Part shown: positions 16,893 to 25,121 of the stretch, piece by piece
Layout of the letters: the number at the start of each line of letters is the position of its first letter
Numbering within the stretch: the first letter of the stretch is position 1
Origin: Bog-473 sp035551835
GTDB lineage: Bacteria > Actinomycetota > Acidimicrobiia > Acidimicrobiales > RAAP-2
Direction of reading: 5' to 3'
NCBI GenBank assembly: GCA_035551835.1
Contig: DASZMN010000102.1
Location: 1 to 64,000, forward strand
DNA length: 64,000 bases
Position numbers and translations under genes: made by a program
The notes under the pieces: generated by a model
The model's database searches: none
What the model was told of the DNA's origin: nothing
Seen by the model: only the letters and a program-made list of their open reading frames with translations

Positions 16893-17915
16893 GTGCCAAC
16901 TCGGCCGCGGATAGCCGTCCTCGGCGGGGGTGTGGTCGGTCTCTCGACGGCACTGCTGCTCCTCGAACGCCGCTACCCGGTGACGATCTACGCAAAGACG
17001 TGGGGCTTGGAGACTGACTCTTCAGCGGCGGGGGCGGTCTGGTTCCCGGTTCTAACGGGCGACACGTCCGAAGCCGCCAAAAATGACGAGGACCTGCTGC
17101 CGGAATGGACCTCGGCATCGTGGGGCTGGTACGCCGGCCTCGTAGGCGCCGGGTGGGGCGTGCGGTGGATCGAGAACCACGAGTTCTTCGCCACCTCGCG
17201 ATCGCCAGAGCCGTATCTGGCTGACCTCCTGCCGCGATTCGAGGCCTGTGACGACCCTCGCCTGCCGGTGGGCTACACCCACCGGTGGACGTTTCGCACG
17301 TTCCTCATCGAGACCCCGATCTTCCTGCGGCAGCTCGTCCGGGCGGTGGAGGAACTCGGCGGCGCCTTCGTCCAGGCGCACTTCAGGGACGTCGACGACG
17401 TCGATCGCCTCCCGGCCGACGTCGTGGTCAACTGCACCGGACTCGGTAGCAGGACATTGTTCGGCGACCGCACCGTGCGGGGCATTCGGGGCTATCAGCT
17501 GCTTCACGACGCGGTGTCGTTACCTTCCGCCGTCGTTGCCGACGAGTTCAGTTGCCTCCCGCGGGCTGATGCTCTCGCCCTCGGCTCATTGTTCCTCGAT
17601 GACCCGGTGCGCGGCGCTGGGCCGGTCGACGGTGTGACGAACCGATCGGCTGCTGCAGAGCGGATCTGGTCGACGGTCACGGGGTGGATTGCAGAACCTG
17701 GTGGCATCGGTCTCCCCGAGGGCGTCTTCCATCGCGACCGGATCCGGTCAATTGTCACCGGCGTGCGACCGTACCGCGAAGCCGGTGTCCGGCTTGAGAC
17801 CGAGCACCTTGCCACCACCCCGGTCGTTCACAACTATGGCCACGGAGGGAGCGGGTTCACGCTGGCGTGGGGCTGCGCCCAACATGCGACGCGGCTGTGC
17901 CAGCAGCTCGACTGA
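16893..17915 (+). CDS. D-amino-acid oxidase-like FAD enzyme
   Basis: A 340-residue DAAO-family flavoprotein. The FAD motif VLGGGVVGLSTALLLLERRY sits at residues 8-27 and SSAAGAVWFPV near 46. The C-terminal signature HNYGHGGSGFTLAWG matches the DAAO flavin-site strand, and VRPYREAGVRLE contains the Arg that anchors the substrate carboxylate. It would oxidise a D-amino acid, or an imino or secondary amino acid, to the imine and peroxide. I chose GTG 16893 from the distance to the FAD motif. Ten bases separate it from the upstream gene. Confidence 0.8.
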   Translation: MPTRPRIAVLGGGVVGLSTALLLLERRYPVTIYAKTWGLETDSSAAGAVWFPVLTGDTSEAAKNDEDLLPEWTSASWGWYAGLVGAGWGVRWIENHEFFATSRSPEPYLADLLPRFEACDDPRLPVGYTHRWTFRTFLIETPIFLRQLVRAVEELGGAFVQAHFRDVDDVDRLPADVVVNCTGLGSRTLFGDRTVRGIRGYQLLHDAVSLPSAVVADEFSCLPRADALALGSLFLDDPVRGAGPVDGVTNRSAAAERIWSTVTGWIAEPGGIGLPEGVFHRDRIRSIVTGVRPYREAGVRLETEHLATTPVVHNYGHGGSGFTLAWGCAQHATRLCQQLD

Positions 17916-17930
17916 AGGGGCAGGGGCAAA

Positions 17931-19031
17931 ATGACATATCGAGCCTTGTTCACCACCAACCCACTCGATCCCGCCGCTCTCGACTCTCTGGCGGCGACCG
18001 GCGCGGAGTTCCAAATCGAAGGCGTCGACCTAGATCCGTCTGAGCTGCTGGCGGCGTTGCGAGGCAAGGAGGCATACATCCTCGGCGGCGTCGAAAACGT
18101 GACGGAGCAGACTCTCGCAGCGGCGCCCGACCTCAAGGTCGTGGCATTCCTCGGTGTCGGCTATCGCGCCTTCGTCGACGCCGACGCCGCCGCTCGTCAC
18201 GGAATCGCCGTCACAAACGCTCCCGGCGCGAACGCCCAAGCGGTCGCAGAGTTCACCGTGGCGTTGATGCTGGATTCCGTCCGGCGCGTGACTTCGCTGT
18301 CAAACGAGACCAAGGCCGGCGGGTGGCCGGTGTTCCGAGCCGCGAACCTCGAGGGAAGGATCCTCGGCATCGTCGGCATGGGGACGATCGGAGCGACGGT
18401 CGCGCGAATCGCCATCCAAGGCTTCGGGATGTCGGTCGTGTACTGCAGCCGCCACCAGAAGCCGGACGTCGAGCAGGCGCTGGGAGTACGGCGACTGGCG
18501 CTGCCGGCTCTCCTCGAAGAGGCCGACGTGGTGAGCCTCCATGCTGCGTTCGGACCGGACACGGCCGGGATCCTGGACGCAGCGGCGCTGGCTCGTCTGA
18601 GGCCTGATGCCGTCGTCGTCAACACGTCAGAGGCGGAGCTGATTGAGCCACACGCGCTCCACGACGCGCTCGCCGAGGGTCGGATCGGATGCGTCGCCAT
18701 GGACGGGTACTACATCGAGCCCGTGCCGGCTCCGGCGGACGACCCCTACGGCCTGCTGTGCCTTCCCGACGATCGGTTCCTGTTGACGCCCCACACGGCC
18801 TTCTTCACCCGCGAATCGTTCACCCGAACCCTCGCCACAAACCTGCGCAGCATCGAGAACGTGCTGTCGACCGGCACTGACGAACGAGTGGTGAACCCTG
18901 CATTCGCTGCGTCGGCCAGTTGGCTGCGGTCGGGATCGGGTGTCGCGCCCCGAGCCGACGCCTCCCTCGTCTCGCACGTTCCCACTGTCTCGGATCGACT
19001 TCAATCGAATGTGGCGCCTGCCGTACCGTGA
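17931..19031 (+). CDS. D-2-hydroxyacid dehydrogenase-like protein lacking catalytic Arg
   Basis: A 366-residue protein with the 2-hydroxyacid dehydrogenase layout. The NAD loop GIVGMGTIGATVARIA lies near residues 145-160, and the catalytic His is in LTPHTAFFTRE. In this family a conserved Arg follows NTS (NTSRGxL); here the sequence is NTSEAELIEPH, so the Arg is Glu. The usual DVFExEP region reads MDGYYIEPVPAP. It may reduce a different keto substrate, bind without turnover, or use an unusual mechanism. ATG 17931 follows GGGGCAGGGGC. Confidence 0.75.
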   Translation: MTYRALFTTNPLDPAALDSLAATGAEFQIEGVDLDPSELLAALRGKEAYILGGVENVTEQTLAAAPDLKVVAFLGVGYRAFVDADAAARHGIAVTNAPGANAQAVAEFTVALMLDSVRRVTSLSNETKAGGWPVFRAANLEGRILGIVGMGTIGATVARIAIQGFGMSVVYCSRHQKPDVEQALGVRRLALPALLEEADVVSLHAAFGPDTAGILDAAALARLRPDAVVVNTSEAELIEPHALHDALAEGRIGCVAMDGYYIEPVPAPADDPYGLLCLPDDRFLLTPHTAFFTRESFTRTLATNLRSIENVLSTGTDERVVNPAFAASASWLRSGSGVAPRADASLVSHVPTVSDRLQSNVAPAVP

Positions 19032-19071
19032 GCACGTCACCTTCGCGCTGGAGATCGGATCGCGATCCACG

Positions 19072-20931
19072 ATGACGCACGCAACGCACGGCGTTCGTCG
19101 CCACCAGTTCACCGCGGACGTCCTCGCCGACGTCCGGGCGTGCTCACGGAGCGACAACTGGCACGGGCCTCTTGAGGTTGTCGAGCACTGGACGGTCGTC
19201 GTCGCTGCCGCGGTGATGTCGTTGTGGGCGTGGCACGAGCTGCCTCTCGCTCTCGCCCTCGGCGTCTACGTGGTCACCGCGTTTCTCATCGGCGGGCGGC
19301 AACGCGCCCTCGCCGGTGTGCTGCACCAGGCGTGCCACCGAACCCTGATGTCGAACGTGCGGGCCGGAACTCTCGTAGGCGCTATCGGCGGCGGCTACCC
19401 GGTGCTGCAGAGTGTGAGCGGCTACCGGTGGTCGCACGTACTGCAGCACCACGGCCACTTTGGCGACCCAGTGCGCGATCCCGACTACGACCAGTACCAG
19501 CGCAACCGTCTGTGCGGCGCCTCGCTCAAGCGCAGCTCGCTGCGCCGCTACCTGCGTGGGTTGATTGGCCCGCGGGCCACGCTGGCCTACATCCGGTATC
19601 TGGTTCGCCATCGGGTGCTCACCGCCGGCGAACGAGCCGACGAGCGCTGCGTGCGGCTGGCGATCCTCGCATCGGCGCTCATCGTTGGCGGCGTGCTTGG
19701 CGGCGTTGCCAGCCTCGAACTCGTCGTCTTGTATTGGCTCGTACCCCTGGTGACGACCCAGGTGTGGCTAGGAGCAACGGCGGAGCTGCTCGAGCACTAC
19801 CCGCTCATCGAGACAGCGGTGCCGCGCACCGACATCTACATGTCGTGGAACCGCCGGTACGGTCGTGTTGAACGCTTCCTGCTGGGCGAGAAGGAGGGCG
19901 AGGGCTACCACCTGGTCCACCACCTCTTCCCGCGAGTGCCGCTCTGGCGCCTGCGAGACGCCGACGAAGTGCTCAGGAGGGATCCCGAGTACGCGTCGCT
20001 GACTCGGCTGGGTGGCATCCGGACGGCGCTTCCCCGGGTCTACCGATCGATCCCGGCGCCGCCGGAGGTTCTGGCCGCGGCCGGACGTGCGGACGGCCAG
20101 AGGCGCTCGGCATGCAGTCCAGGGGATGCGTGGCTCGTCGACACGTTCGTCGACGACTGGTGCCAGGGGAACCCGGCCGGCGTGGTCGTGCAATCCGACG
20201 ACTTCGCGTCGACGACCGAGCTCCAATCGATAGCCGCGTCGCTGGGCCTGCCCGGCACGGCCTTCCTGGTGCGCATCGGGCCAGCGCACTACCGCATCAG
20301 ATGGTTCACGCCGAGCACGGAGCTGCCGTTCTGCGGGCACGCCACCGCAGCGAGCGCGGCATACGCGTTCGATGTCGACGGTGCCGGAGATCTCGTTCGT
20401 TTCGAATCGTCGACGACCAACGTGCGGGCAACGCGTCGGGGCGAGCTCGTCTCGCTCGACCTTCCCTGCGCGGAGCTAGCTCCGTGCACGCCGATGCCTC
20501 ACGTCGTTGCCGCCGTCGGCGTGCCGATCGTTGGCTGGGCCAAGACGTGCGACGACCTGATCCTCGAGCTTGAGTCCGAGACGGCCGTGCGAGCGGCGAC
20601 CCCCAACGTGGAGGCTCTGGCCGAGCTGAAGTTCGACGGCCACGTTCTCACGGCACAGGCCGCAGAGGCCGACGTGGACTTCGTGTCGCGCACCTTTCTC
20701 CCACGACTGGGTGTGACCGAGGATCCGGTGTGCGTCGCGTCGCACCGGGGACTCGCTCCGTACTGGGCCGAGCGCCTCGGTCGGTCGAGCATGTCGGCCC
20801 GCCAGCTTTCACGCCGTGGCGGACGGTTGTTCATGGACGTCGCAGCCGGGCGGACGCAGATCGCCGGCCGCACCGCAGTGCGAGGACCTCTCCCCCTGAA
20901 CGCCATCACCTTCTCAGGAGCGTACCGATGA
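19072..20931 (+). CDS. Fusion: membrane fatty-acid-desaturase-like domain plus PhzF-like domain
   Basis: One frame of 619 residues joins two families. Residues 1-330 are a membrane di-iron desaturase/hydroxylase with His boxes HQACHR (85-90), HVLQHHGHFG (122-131) and YHLVHHLFP (279-287), and hydrophobic segments near 40-75 and 200-232. Residues 353-619 are PhzF-like: VDTFVDDWCQGNPAGVVV, then CGHATAASAAYAF. The PhzF catalytic Glu of the SET motif is replaced (LGLPGTAFLV), so isomerase chemistry is doubtful. ATG 19072 is my preferred start; ATG 19009 is also in frame. It overlaps the amidinotransferase start as ATGA. I know of no standard fusion of this kind. Confidence 0.78.
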   Translation: MTHATHGVRRHQFTADVLADVRACSRSDNWHGPLEVVEHWTVVVAAAVMSLWAWHELPLALALGVYVVTAFLIGGRQRALAGVLHQACHRTLMSNVRAGTLVGAIGGGYPVLQSVSGYRWSHVLQHHGHFGDPVRDPDYDQYQRNRLCGASLKRSSLRRYLRGLIGPRATLAYIRYLVRHRVLTAGERADERCVRLAILASALIVGGVLGGVASLELVVLYWLVPLVTTQVWLGATAELLEHYPLIETAVPRTDIYMSWNRRYGRVERFLLGEKEGEGYHLVHHLFPRVPLWRLRDADEVLRRDPEYASLTRLGGIRTALPRVYRSIPAPPEVLAAAGRADGQRRSACSPGDAWLVDTFVDDWCQGNPAGVVVQSDDFASTTELQSIAASLGLPGTAFLVRIGPAHYRIRWFTPSTELPFCGHATAASAAYAFDVDGAGDLVRFESSTTNVRATRRGELVSLDLPCAELAPCTPMPHVVAAVGVPIVGWAKTCDDLILELESETAVRAATPNVEALAELKFDGHVLTAQAAEADVDFVSRTFLPRLGVTEDPVCVASHRGLAPYWAERLGRSSMSARQLSRRGGRLFMDVAAGRTQIAGRTAVRGPLPLNAITFSGAYR

Positions 20932-22001
20932 CCACTACGACGACCCCTGCTGTCAGCTCCCACAACGAGTGGGATCCGCTCGAGGAGGTCATCGTCGGCA
21001 CGCTCGACGGCGCCCACTTCCCGCCCTGGCACATCGCGATTGCCGCGCCGTTGCCCGCCGGACAGCGAGCGGTGTTCCGCCGAAACGCCGGAAGACCCTT
21101 CCCGGCGGACCAGGTGGCCGCGGCGAACAGGGAGCTGGACGAGCTGGCTACGATTCTTGAGTCCGAGGGCGTGCGAGTCCGACGGCCCGAGAGCCATGAC
21201 AACTCACAGGCTTACGGGGCGCCGGGGTGGACGAGCACCGGCCTCTACGATGCGATGCCACGCGATGTCCTAATCGTCATCGGTCACGAGGTCCTCGAGT
21301 GCCCGATGGCGTGGCGGTCCCGCTACTTCTCCACATCGGCCTTTCGCCCTCTGCTGAAGGAGTACTTCGCCACTGGCGCCATCTGGAGTGCGGCGCCGAA
21401 GCCTGAGCTAGCCGATGTTCTCTACGACGCCGACTGGGATGATCCGAAGCCGGGTGAACCGCGGCGGCTTGTGATCACCGAGTTCGAGCCGACGTTCGAC
21501 GCTGCAGACGTCGTTCGCTGCGGCAGGGATCTCTTCGTCCAAAAGAGCAATGTCACGAACGATTTCGGGATCGAGTGGCTGCGGCAGCACCTCGGGGACG
21601 AGTATCGACTTCACGTCCTCGAGTTCGACGACGACCATCCGATGCACATCGACGCCACTCTGATGCCGTTGGCGCCGGGCAAGCTCCTGATCAACCCCGA
21701 ACGCGTGCCGGAGGTGCCCGCCATCTTCGAAGAATGGGAGGTCTTCGAGGCTCCCGCATCGCCGATTCCGCTCGACCACCCGCTCTACATGACGAGCCGG
21801 TGGATCAATATGAACCTTCTCATGATCGACGAAGAGCGGGTTGTCGTGGAGCGAAACGACGAGCCGATGATCGAGGCAATGAAGGAGTGGGGGTTCATTC
21901 CGATCCCCTGCAGCTTCCGCAACTTCAACACCTTTGGCGGGTCATTCCACTGCGCCACGCTCGACGTTCGTCGTCGAGGCCAACTCGAATCGTACTTCTG
22001 A
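20928..22001 (+). CDS. Amidinotransferase (glycine/inosamine amidinotransferase family)
   Basis: A 357-residue enzyme that moves an amidino group from L-arginine to an amine, giving a guanidino compound and ornithine. The catalytic Cys is in GGSFHCATLDVRR (Cys342). The catalytic His lies in HPMHIDATLMPL and the Asp in EFEPTFDAADVVR. The N-terminus NEWDPLEEVIVGT is typical of the family. ATG 20928 follows CAGGAG and overlaps the upstream stop. Relatives make creatine precursors, streptomycin guanidines and cyanotoxin intermediates; the acceptor here is unknown. Confidence 0.88.
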   Translation: MTTTTTPAVSSHNEWDPLEEVIVGTLDGAHFPPWHIAIAAPLPAGQRAVFRRNAGRPFPADQVAAANRELDELATILESEGVRVRRPESHDNSQAYGAPGWTSTGLYDAMPRDVLIVIGHEVLECPMAWRSRYFSTSAFRPLLKEYFATGAIWSAAPKPELADVLYDADWDDPKPGEPRRLVITEFEPTFDAADVVRCGRDLFVQKSNVTNDFGIEWLRQHLGDEYRLHVLEFDDDHPMHIDATLMPLAPGKLLINPERVPEVPAIFEEWEVFEAPASPIPLDHPLYMTSRWINMNLLMIDEERVVVERNDEPMIEAMKEWGFIPIPCSFRNFNTFGGSFHCATLDVRRRGQLESYF

Positions 22002-22003
22002 GC

Positions 22004-23116
22004 ATGTCCAACGCCCTCCTTGTCTCCGCCGACTCTCACGTCAACGAGCCACCCGACTTGTGGTCGACGCGCGTTCCGCGCCGCTTTCGCGATCGAGCTC
22101 CTCACGTTGAGTTGTTCGACGAGGGCGACGCGTGGGTCATCGAGGGTGCGCTCGAGCCGATCAACTTCGGCAGCAATTGCTCAGCTGGCGTGCCGGCCGA
22201 GCGGCGTCGGGACTGGATTAGGTGGAGCGAGGTTCGAGAAGGCGGCTACGTCCCCGCGGCGCGCATCCGAGAGCAGGATCGCGACGGGGTCGCCGCCGAA
22301 GTGCTCTACCCCACACCGCGGATCGCCTGCGCCCTGAGCTGGCACCGCGACGACGCTGCTTTCCACCTCGCCTGCGTCCGTGCGTACAACGACTGGCTCG
22401 CCGAGTTCTGTTCCCATGACCCTGCCCGGTTGTGGGGCGTCGCCATGGTACCAAACGCGGGTGTCGCCGACGCGGTCGCGGAGTTCGAGCGCGCCGCCGC
22501 CCTGCCCGGGATCCGAGGCGCCATGATCGGCCGATATCCGCACGGCGGGGACCAGATAGTTACCGACGACGACGCATTGTGGGCCACGCTCGTCGACGTG
22601 GGTATCCCGCTGTCGATCCACGTGACGTTCGCTACCCAACCGCAGGGCGGGAAGTCCCGGGCGAGATTCTCCGGGGACATGCGATTCTTCGACGCGCCGA
22701 TCCGTGCCTCGCAGTTCATCTTCGCTGGGGTGTTCGACCGCTTCCCGAGTCTTTCACTCGTGCTCGCTGAGGTCGACTCGTCCTGGGTTCCGTATTTCAG
22801 CGAGCAGCTTGACGATCGGTTCGAACGCGCCGCGGCCACCACGAGGCCATCCATCGAGCGGCGGCCGAGCGAGTACTTCAACGTCAACATCGCGTCGACG
22901 TTCATCACCGACTGCTACGGCATCCGGAACCGACACGAGATTGGGGTGTCCCAGATGCTCTGGTCGAGCGACCACCCTCACAGCGGGTCGAACTGGCCCT
23001 TCTCCGCCACGGTCCTGGAGGACCAGCTGCGCGACGTGCCACGGGACGAGCGCCATCAGATCCTTGCCGGAAACGCCATACGGCTCTACGGGGTCGCCGG
23101 GCAGGTCCTGGAGTGA
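22004..23116 (+). CDS. Amidohydrolase family 2 (metal-dependent) protein
   Basis: A 370-residue TIM-barrel hydrolase or decarboxylase of the Amidohydro_2 group. The N-terminal metal motif is SADSHVNEPPDLW, DRDGVAAEVLYPTPRI follows near residue 90, and the C-terminal metal/His motif is WSSDHPHSGSNWP. Family members decarboxylate aromatic acids or hydrolyse amides and lactones. The first ten bases of its junction with the upstream gene (TGAGCATGTC) are identical to those at the next gene's start. Its place beside the amidinotransferase suggests a tailoring step. Confidence 0.78.
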   Translation: MSNALLVSADSHVNEPPDLWSTRVPRRFRDRAPHVELFDEGDAWVIEGALEPINFGSNCSAGVPAERRRDWIRWSEVREGGYVPAARIREQDRDGVAAEVLYPTPRIACALSWHRDDAAFHLACVRAYNDWLAEFCSHDPARLWGVAMVPNAGVADAVAEFERAAALPGIRGAMIGRYPHGGDQIVTDDDALWATLVDVGIPLSIHVTFATQPQGGKSRARFSGDMRFFDAPIRASQFIFAGVFDRFPSLSLVLAEVDSSWVPYFSEQLDDRFERAAATTRPSIERRPSEYFNVNIASTFITDCYGIRNRHEIGVSQMLWSSDHPHSGSNWPFSATVLEDQLRDVPRDERHQILAGNAIRLYGVAGQVLE

Positions 23117-23118
23117 GC

Positions 23119-24138
23119 ATGTCGAACGCTGCCGTAACCCGTGGACTAGGCGATGAGCGAGCGGATCCGACAGCGATCCCGTTGCCGATCGATCTGCGCC
23201 ACGCCCGCATCGGCATCCTCGCCGGAGGCGAGCCGCACCCGCATCTTGTCACCCCGGTCATCGATCGCATCCACGAAGCCCTGCAAGGACGCAGCTACGA
23301 CGCGGTCGTCGTCGACCTGGAGGGTGGCTCGTTCATCGAGGAGCTGTGTCGCGTCGACGTCGGCTTTGTCGCGCACTGGGGCAACGTCGGCGACACGGGT
23401 CGGGTACAGGGTGCGCTCGAGCTGCTGGGAATCCCCTACACCGGCTCGGGTCCGATCGCCTCAGGCGTGGCCAAGGACAAGGTCAAGTCGAAGAAGCTCT
23501 TTCGCTATGAGGAGATCCCCACGCCCGACTTCGTTGAGATCGATCTCGCCGCCGACCTCGAGCTGCAAGCGGAGGCCGCCACCGCTGAGCTGGGACTCCC
23601 CGTCGTTGCCAAACCGGTGTACGAGGGCGGCAGCTACGGCATCGAGCTCTGCCACTCGATCGCCCAGCTCGTCGAGGGGCTAGAGCGTGGACGCAGGTTC
23701 GGCAGCATGTTCGCGGAACGGCTCATGCCGGGCCGGGGTTTCACTGTTGGCATCCTCGAGGACGCTACCTCGATGTCCGTCCTGCCGGCCCACGAGATCG
23801 TGTTCCAGGACGACCGGCCGTTCCTGGACGCCGTGACCCTCTTCGTGCCGGGCACGTCCTGGTCAGTGGTGCCACAGGACGAGGACCATGCCCTCATTGA
23901 GGAGATGTCCGGGCTGGCCCGTCGAGCCCATGCGGCCGTCGGCGCTTATGGGCTGTCACGGACCGACTTCAAGCTCGACGCCCACGGGCGGCCACAGGTC
24001 CTCGAGATCAACCCGCTTCCGGCTATGACCGACATGAGCGACCTTCCGTTCGCAGCCGCGAGGGCCGGCCTGTCGTTCGACGACCTCGTCGAACGCATCC
24101 TCTACACGGCGGTGGACCGACCCGCTGACGCGCGGTAG
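23119..24138 (+). CDS. D-Ala-D-Ala ligase-like ATP-grasp enzyme
   Basis: A 339-residue ATP-grasp ligase, expected to join a carboxylate to an amine through an acyl phosphate. The family lineup is present: KSKKLFRYEEIPTPDF near residue 120, LPVVAKPVYEGGSYGIE near 160-175, and FKLDAHGRPQVLEINPLPA near 285-303 with the metal-binding Glu and Asn. ATG 23119 is preferred by analogy with the previous junction; GTG 23113, overlapping the upstream stop, is also possible. It is the only obvious amide-forming enzyme besides the tRNA synthetase. Confidence 0.85.
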   Translation: MSNAAVTRGLGDERADPTAIPLPIDLRHARIGILAGGEPHPHLVTPVIDRIHEALQGRSYDAVVVDLEGGSFIEELCRVDVGFVAHWGNVGDTGRVQGALELLGIPYTGSGPIASGVAKDKVKSKKLFRYEEIPTPDFVEIDLAADLELQAEAATAELGLPVVAKPVYEGGSYGIELCHSIAQLVEGLERGRRFGSMFAERLMPGRGFTVGILEDATSMSVLPAHEIVFQDDRPFLDAVTLFVPGTSWSVVPQDEDHALIEEMSGLARRAHAAVGAYGLSRTDFKLDAHGRPQVLEINPLPAMTDMSDLPFAAARAGLSFDDLVERILYTAVDRPADAR

Positions 24139-24143
24139 CGGCA

Positions 24144-25121
24144 ATGGTCCCGACGACGCAGACGCGGGCCGCCTTGCTCGCGCAGCTCCGCTGCGACCGG
24201 AGGGATGCCGACCCCTGCGACGTGACCTTGTCCACATCCGTGCCCAGGCGTGAACGCCAACACCGTCGGGCGCTGCGGGAGATCACCGTTTTGCGGTATC
24301 GCGGCGAGCCGCTCTACGTCGCCAAGGTGCCCCTCGGCGACGACGACGGTCGAGTTGCCGCCGAGTACGGCAAGCTGCGGGCACTGGGGAAGGCATCGCT
24401 CTGCCGACCGCTGCGGCGGGCCGGCCAGGGCTACGTCATGTCCTACGTGCCTGCTGCTGACGTGCCCGACCTGTTTCTTGGCCTTTCCGCCGATAGCCAG
24501 TTGGGACTCTGCCTGTCGGTCGTGAATGAGGTCGTACGGCTCGCCCGCCATGATCCCGACAGAATCATTTGGGGCGATGACGACCCCCTCGAGGTCCTTC
24601 GCTCGTGCGGAGTCGATCCGGAGCGGTTCGCCGGCACGCGAACGTTGGCTGCGGCGCGACGAGCACTCGTCGGTCCGGCGCATGGCGACCTCGCCGCGTG
24701 GAACGTCCGATTCGACCCGCTGACCGGCCGGGTCGCGTTTGTGGACTGGGAGGATTATTGCCAGGTGGGCCTGCCCGCCCTCGACGTTGTGAACTTCCTC
24801 GCCACACTGGCGGTCCTCCTCTATCCGGACGCACAGACGTGGGACGAGCTCTTCGCTGACTGCTTCGAGCGTCCCGGGACCTACCGTGAGCTCGTCCGCA
24901 GTTCGATCCGGCATTGGACGGCATTGACCGGTAGCGGCGGACGCGACACGCTCGAGCTACTGCCAGCTTACTGCGCCGCCATGGTGCACAGGGTCACGCG
25001 TGAGGGCCGCTCGGCTGACCACCTCTTCTTCACAACCTTCGGCCGGCTCTTCCCGAGCGCCAGGCTGGCCTGGATGGACGAGCTCGACGACCACATCACG
25101 AAAGAAGGGGACGAACCATGA
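24144..25121 (+). CDS. APH/choline kinase-family phosphotransferase
   Basis: A 325-residue kinase-fold protein with the Brenner motif HGDLAAWNVRFD near residues 176-187 and the metal motif FVDWEDY near 197-203. The family phosphorylates small hydroxylated molecules, including antibiotics, choline, homoserine and sugars. It may phosphorylate a pathway intermediate or inactivate the product inside the cell. ATG 24144 lies five bases after the ligase stop, and the gene overlaps the next by ATGA. Confidence 0.8.
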   Translation: MVPTTQTRAALLAQLRCDRRDADPCDVTLSTSVPRRERQHRRALREITVLRYRGEPLYVAKVPLGDDDGRVAAEYGKLRALGKASLCRPLRRAGQGYVMSYVPAADVPDLFLGLSADSQLGLCLSVVNEVVRLARHDPDRIIWGDDDPLEVLRSCGVDPERFAGTRTLAAARRALVGPAHGDLAAWNVRFDPLTGRVAFVDWEDYCQVGLPALDVVNFLATLAVLLYPDAQTWDELFADCFERPGTYRELVRSSIRHWTALTGSGGRDTLELLPAYCAAMVHRVTREGRSADHLFFTTFGRLFPSARLAWMDELDDHITKEGDEP

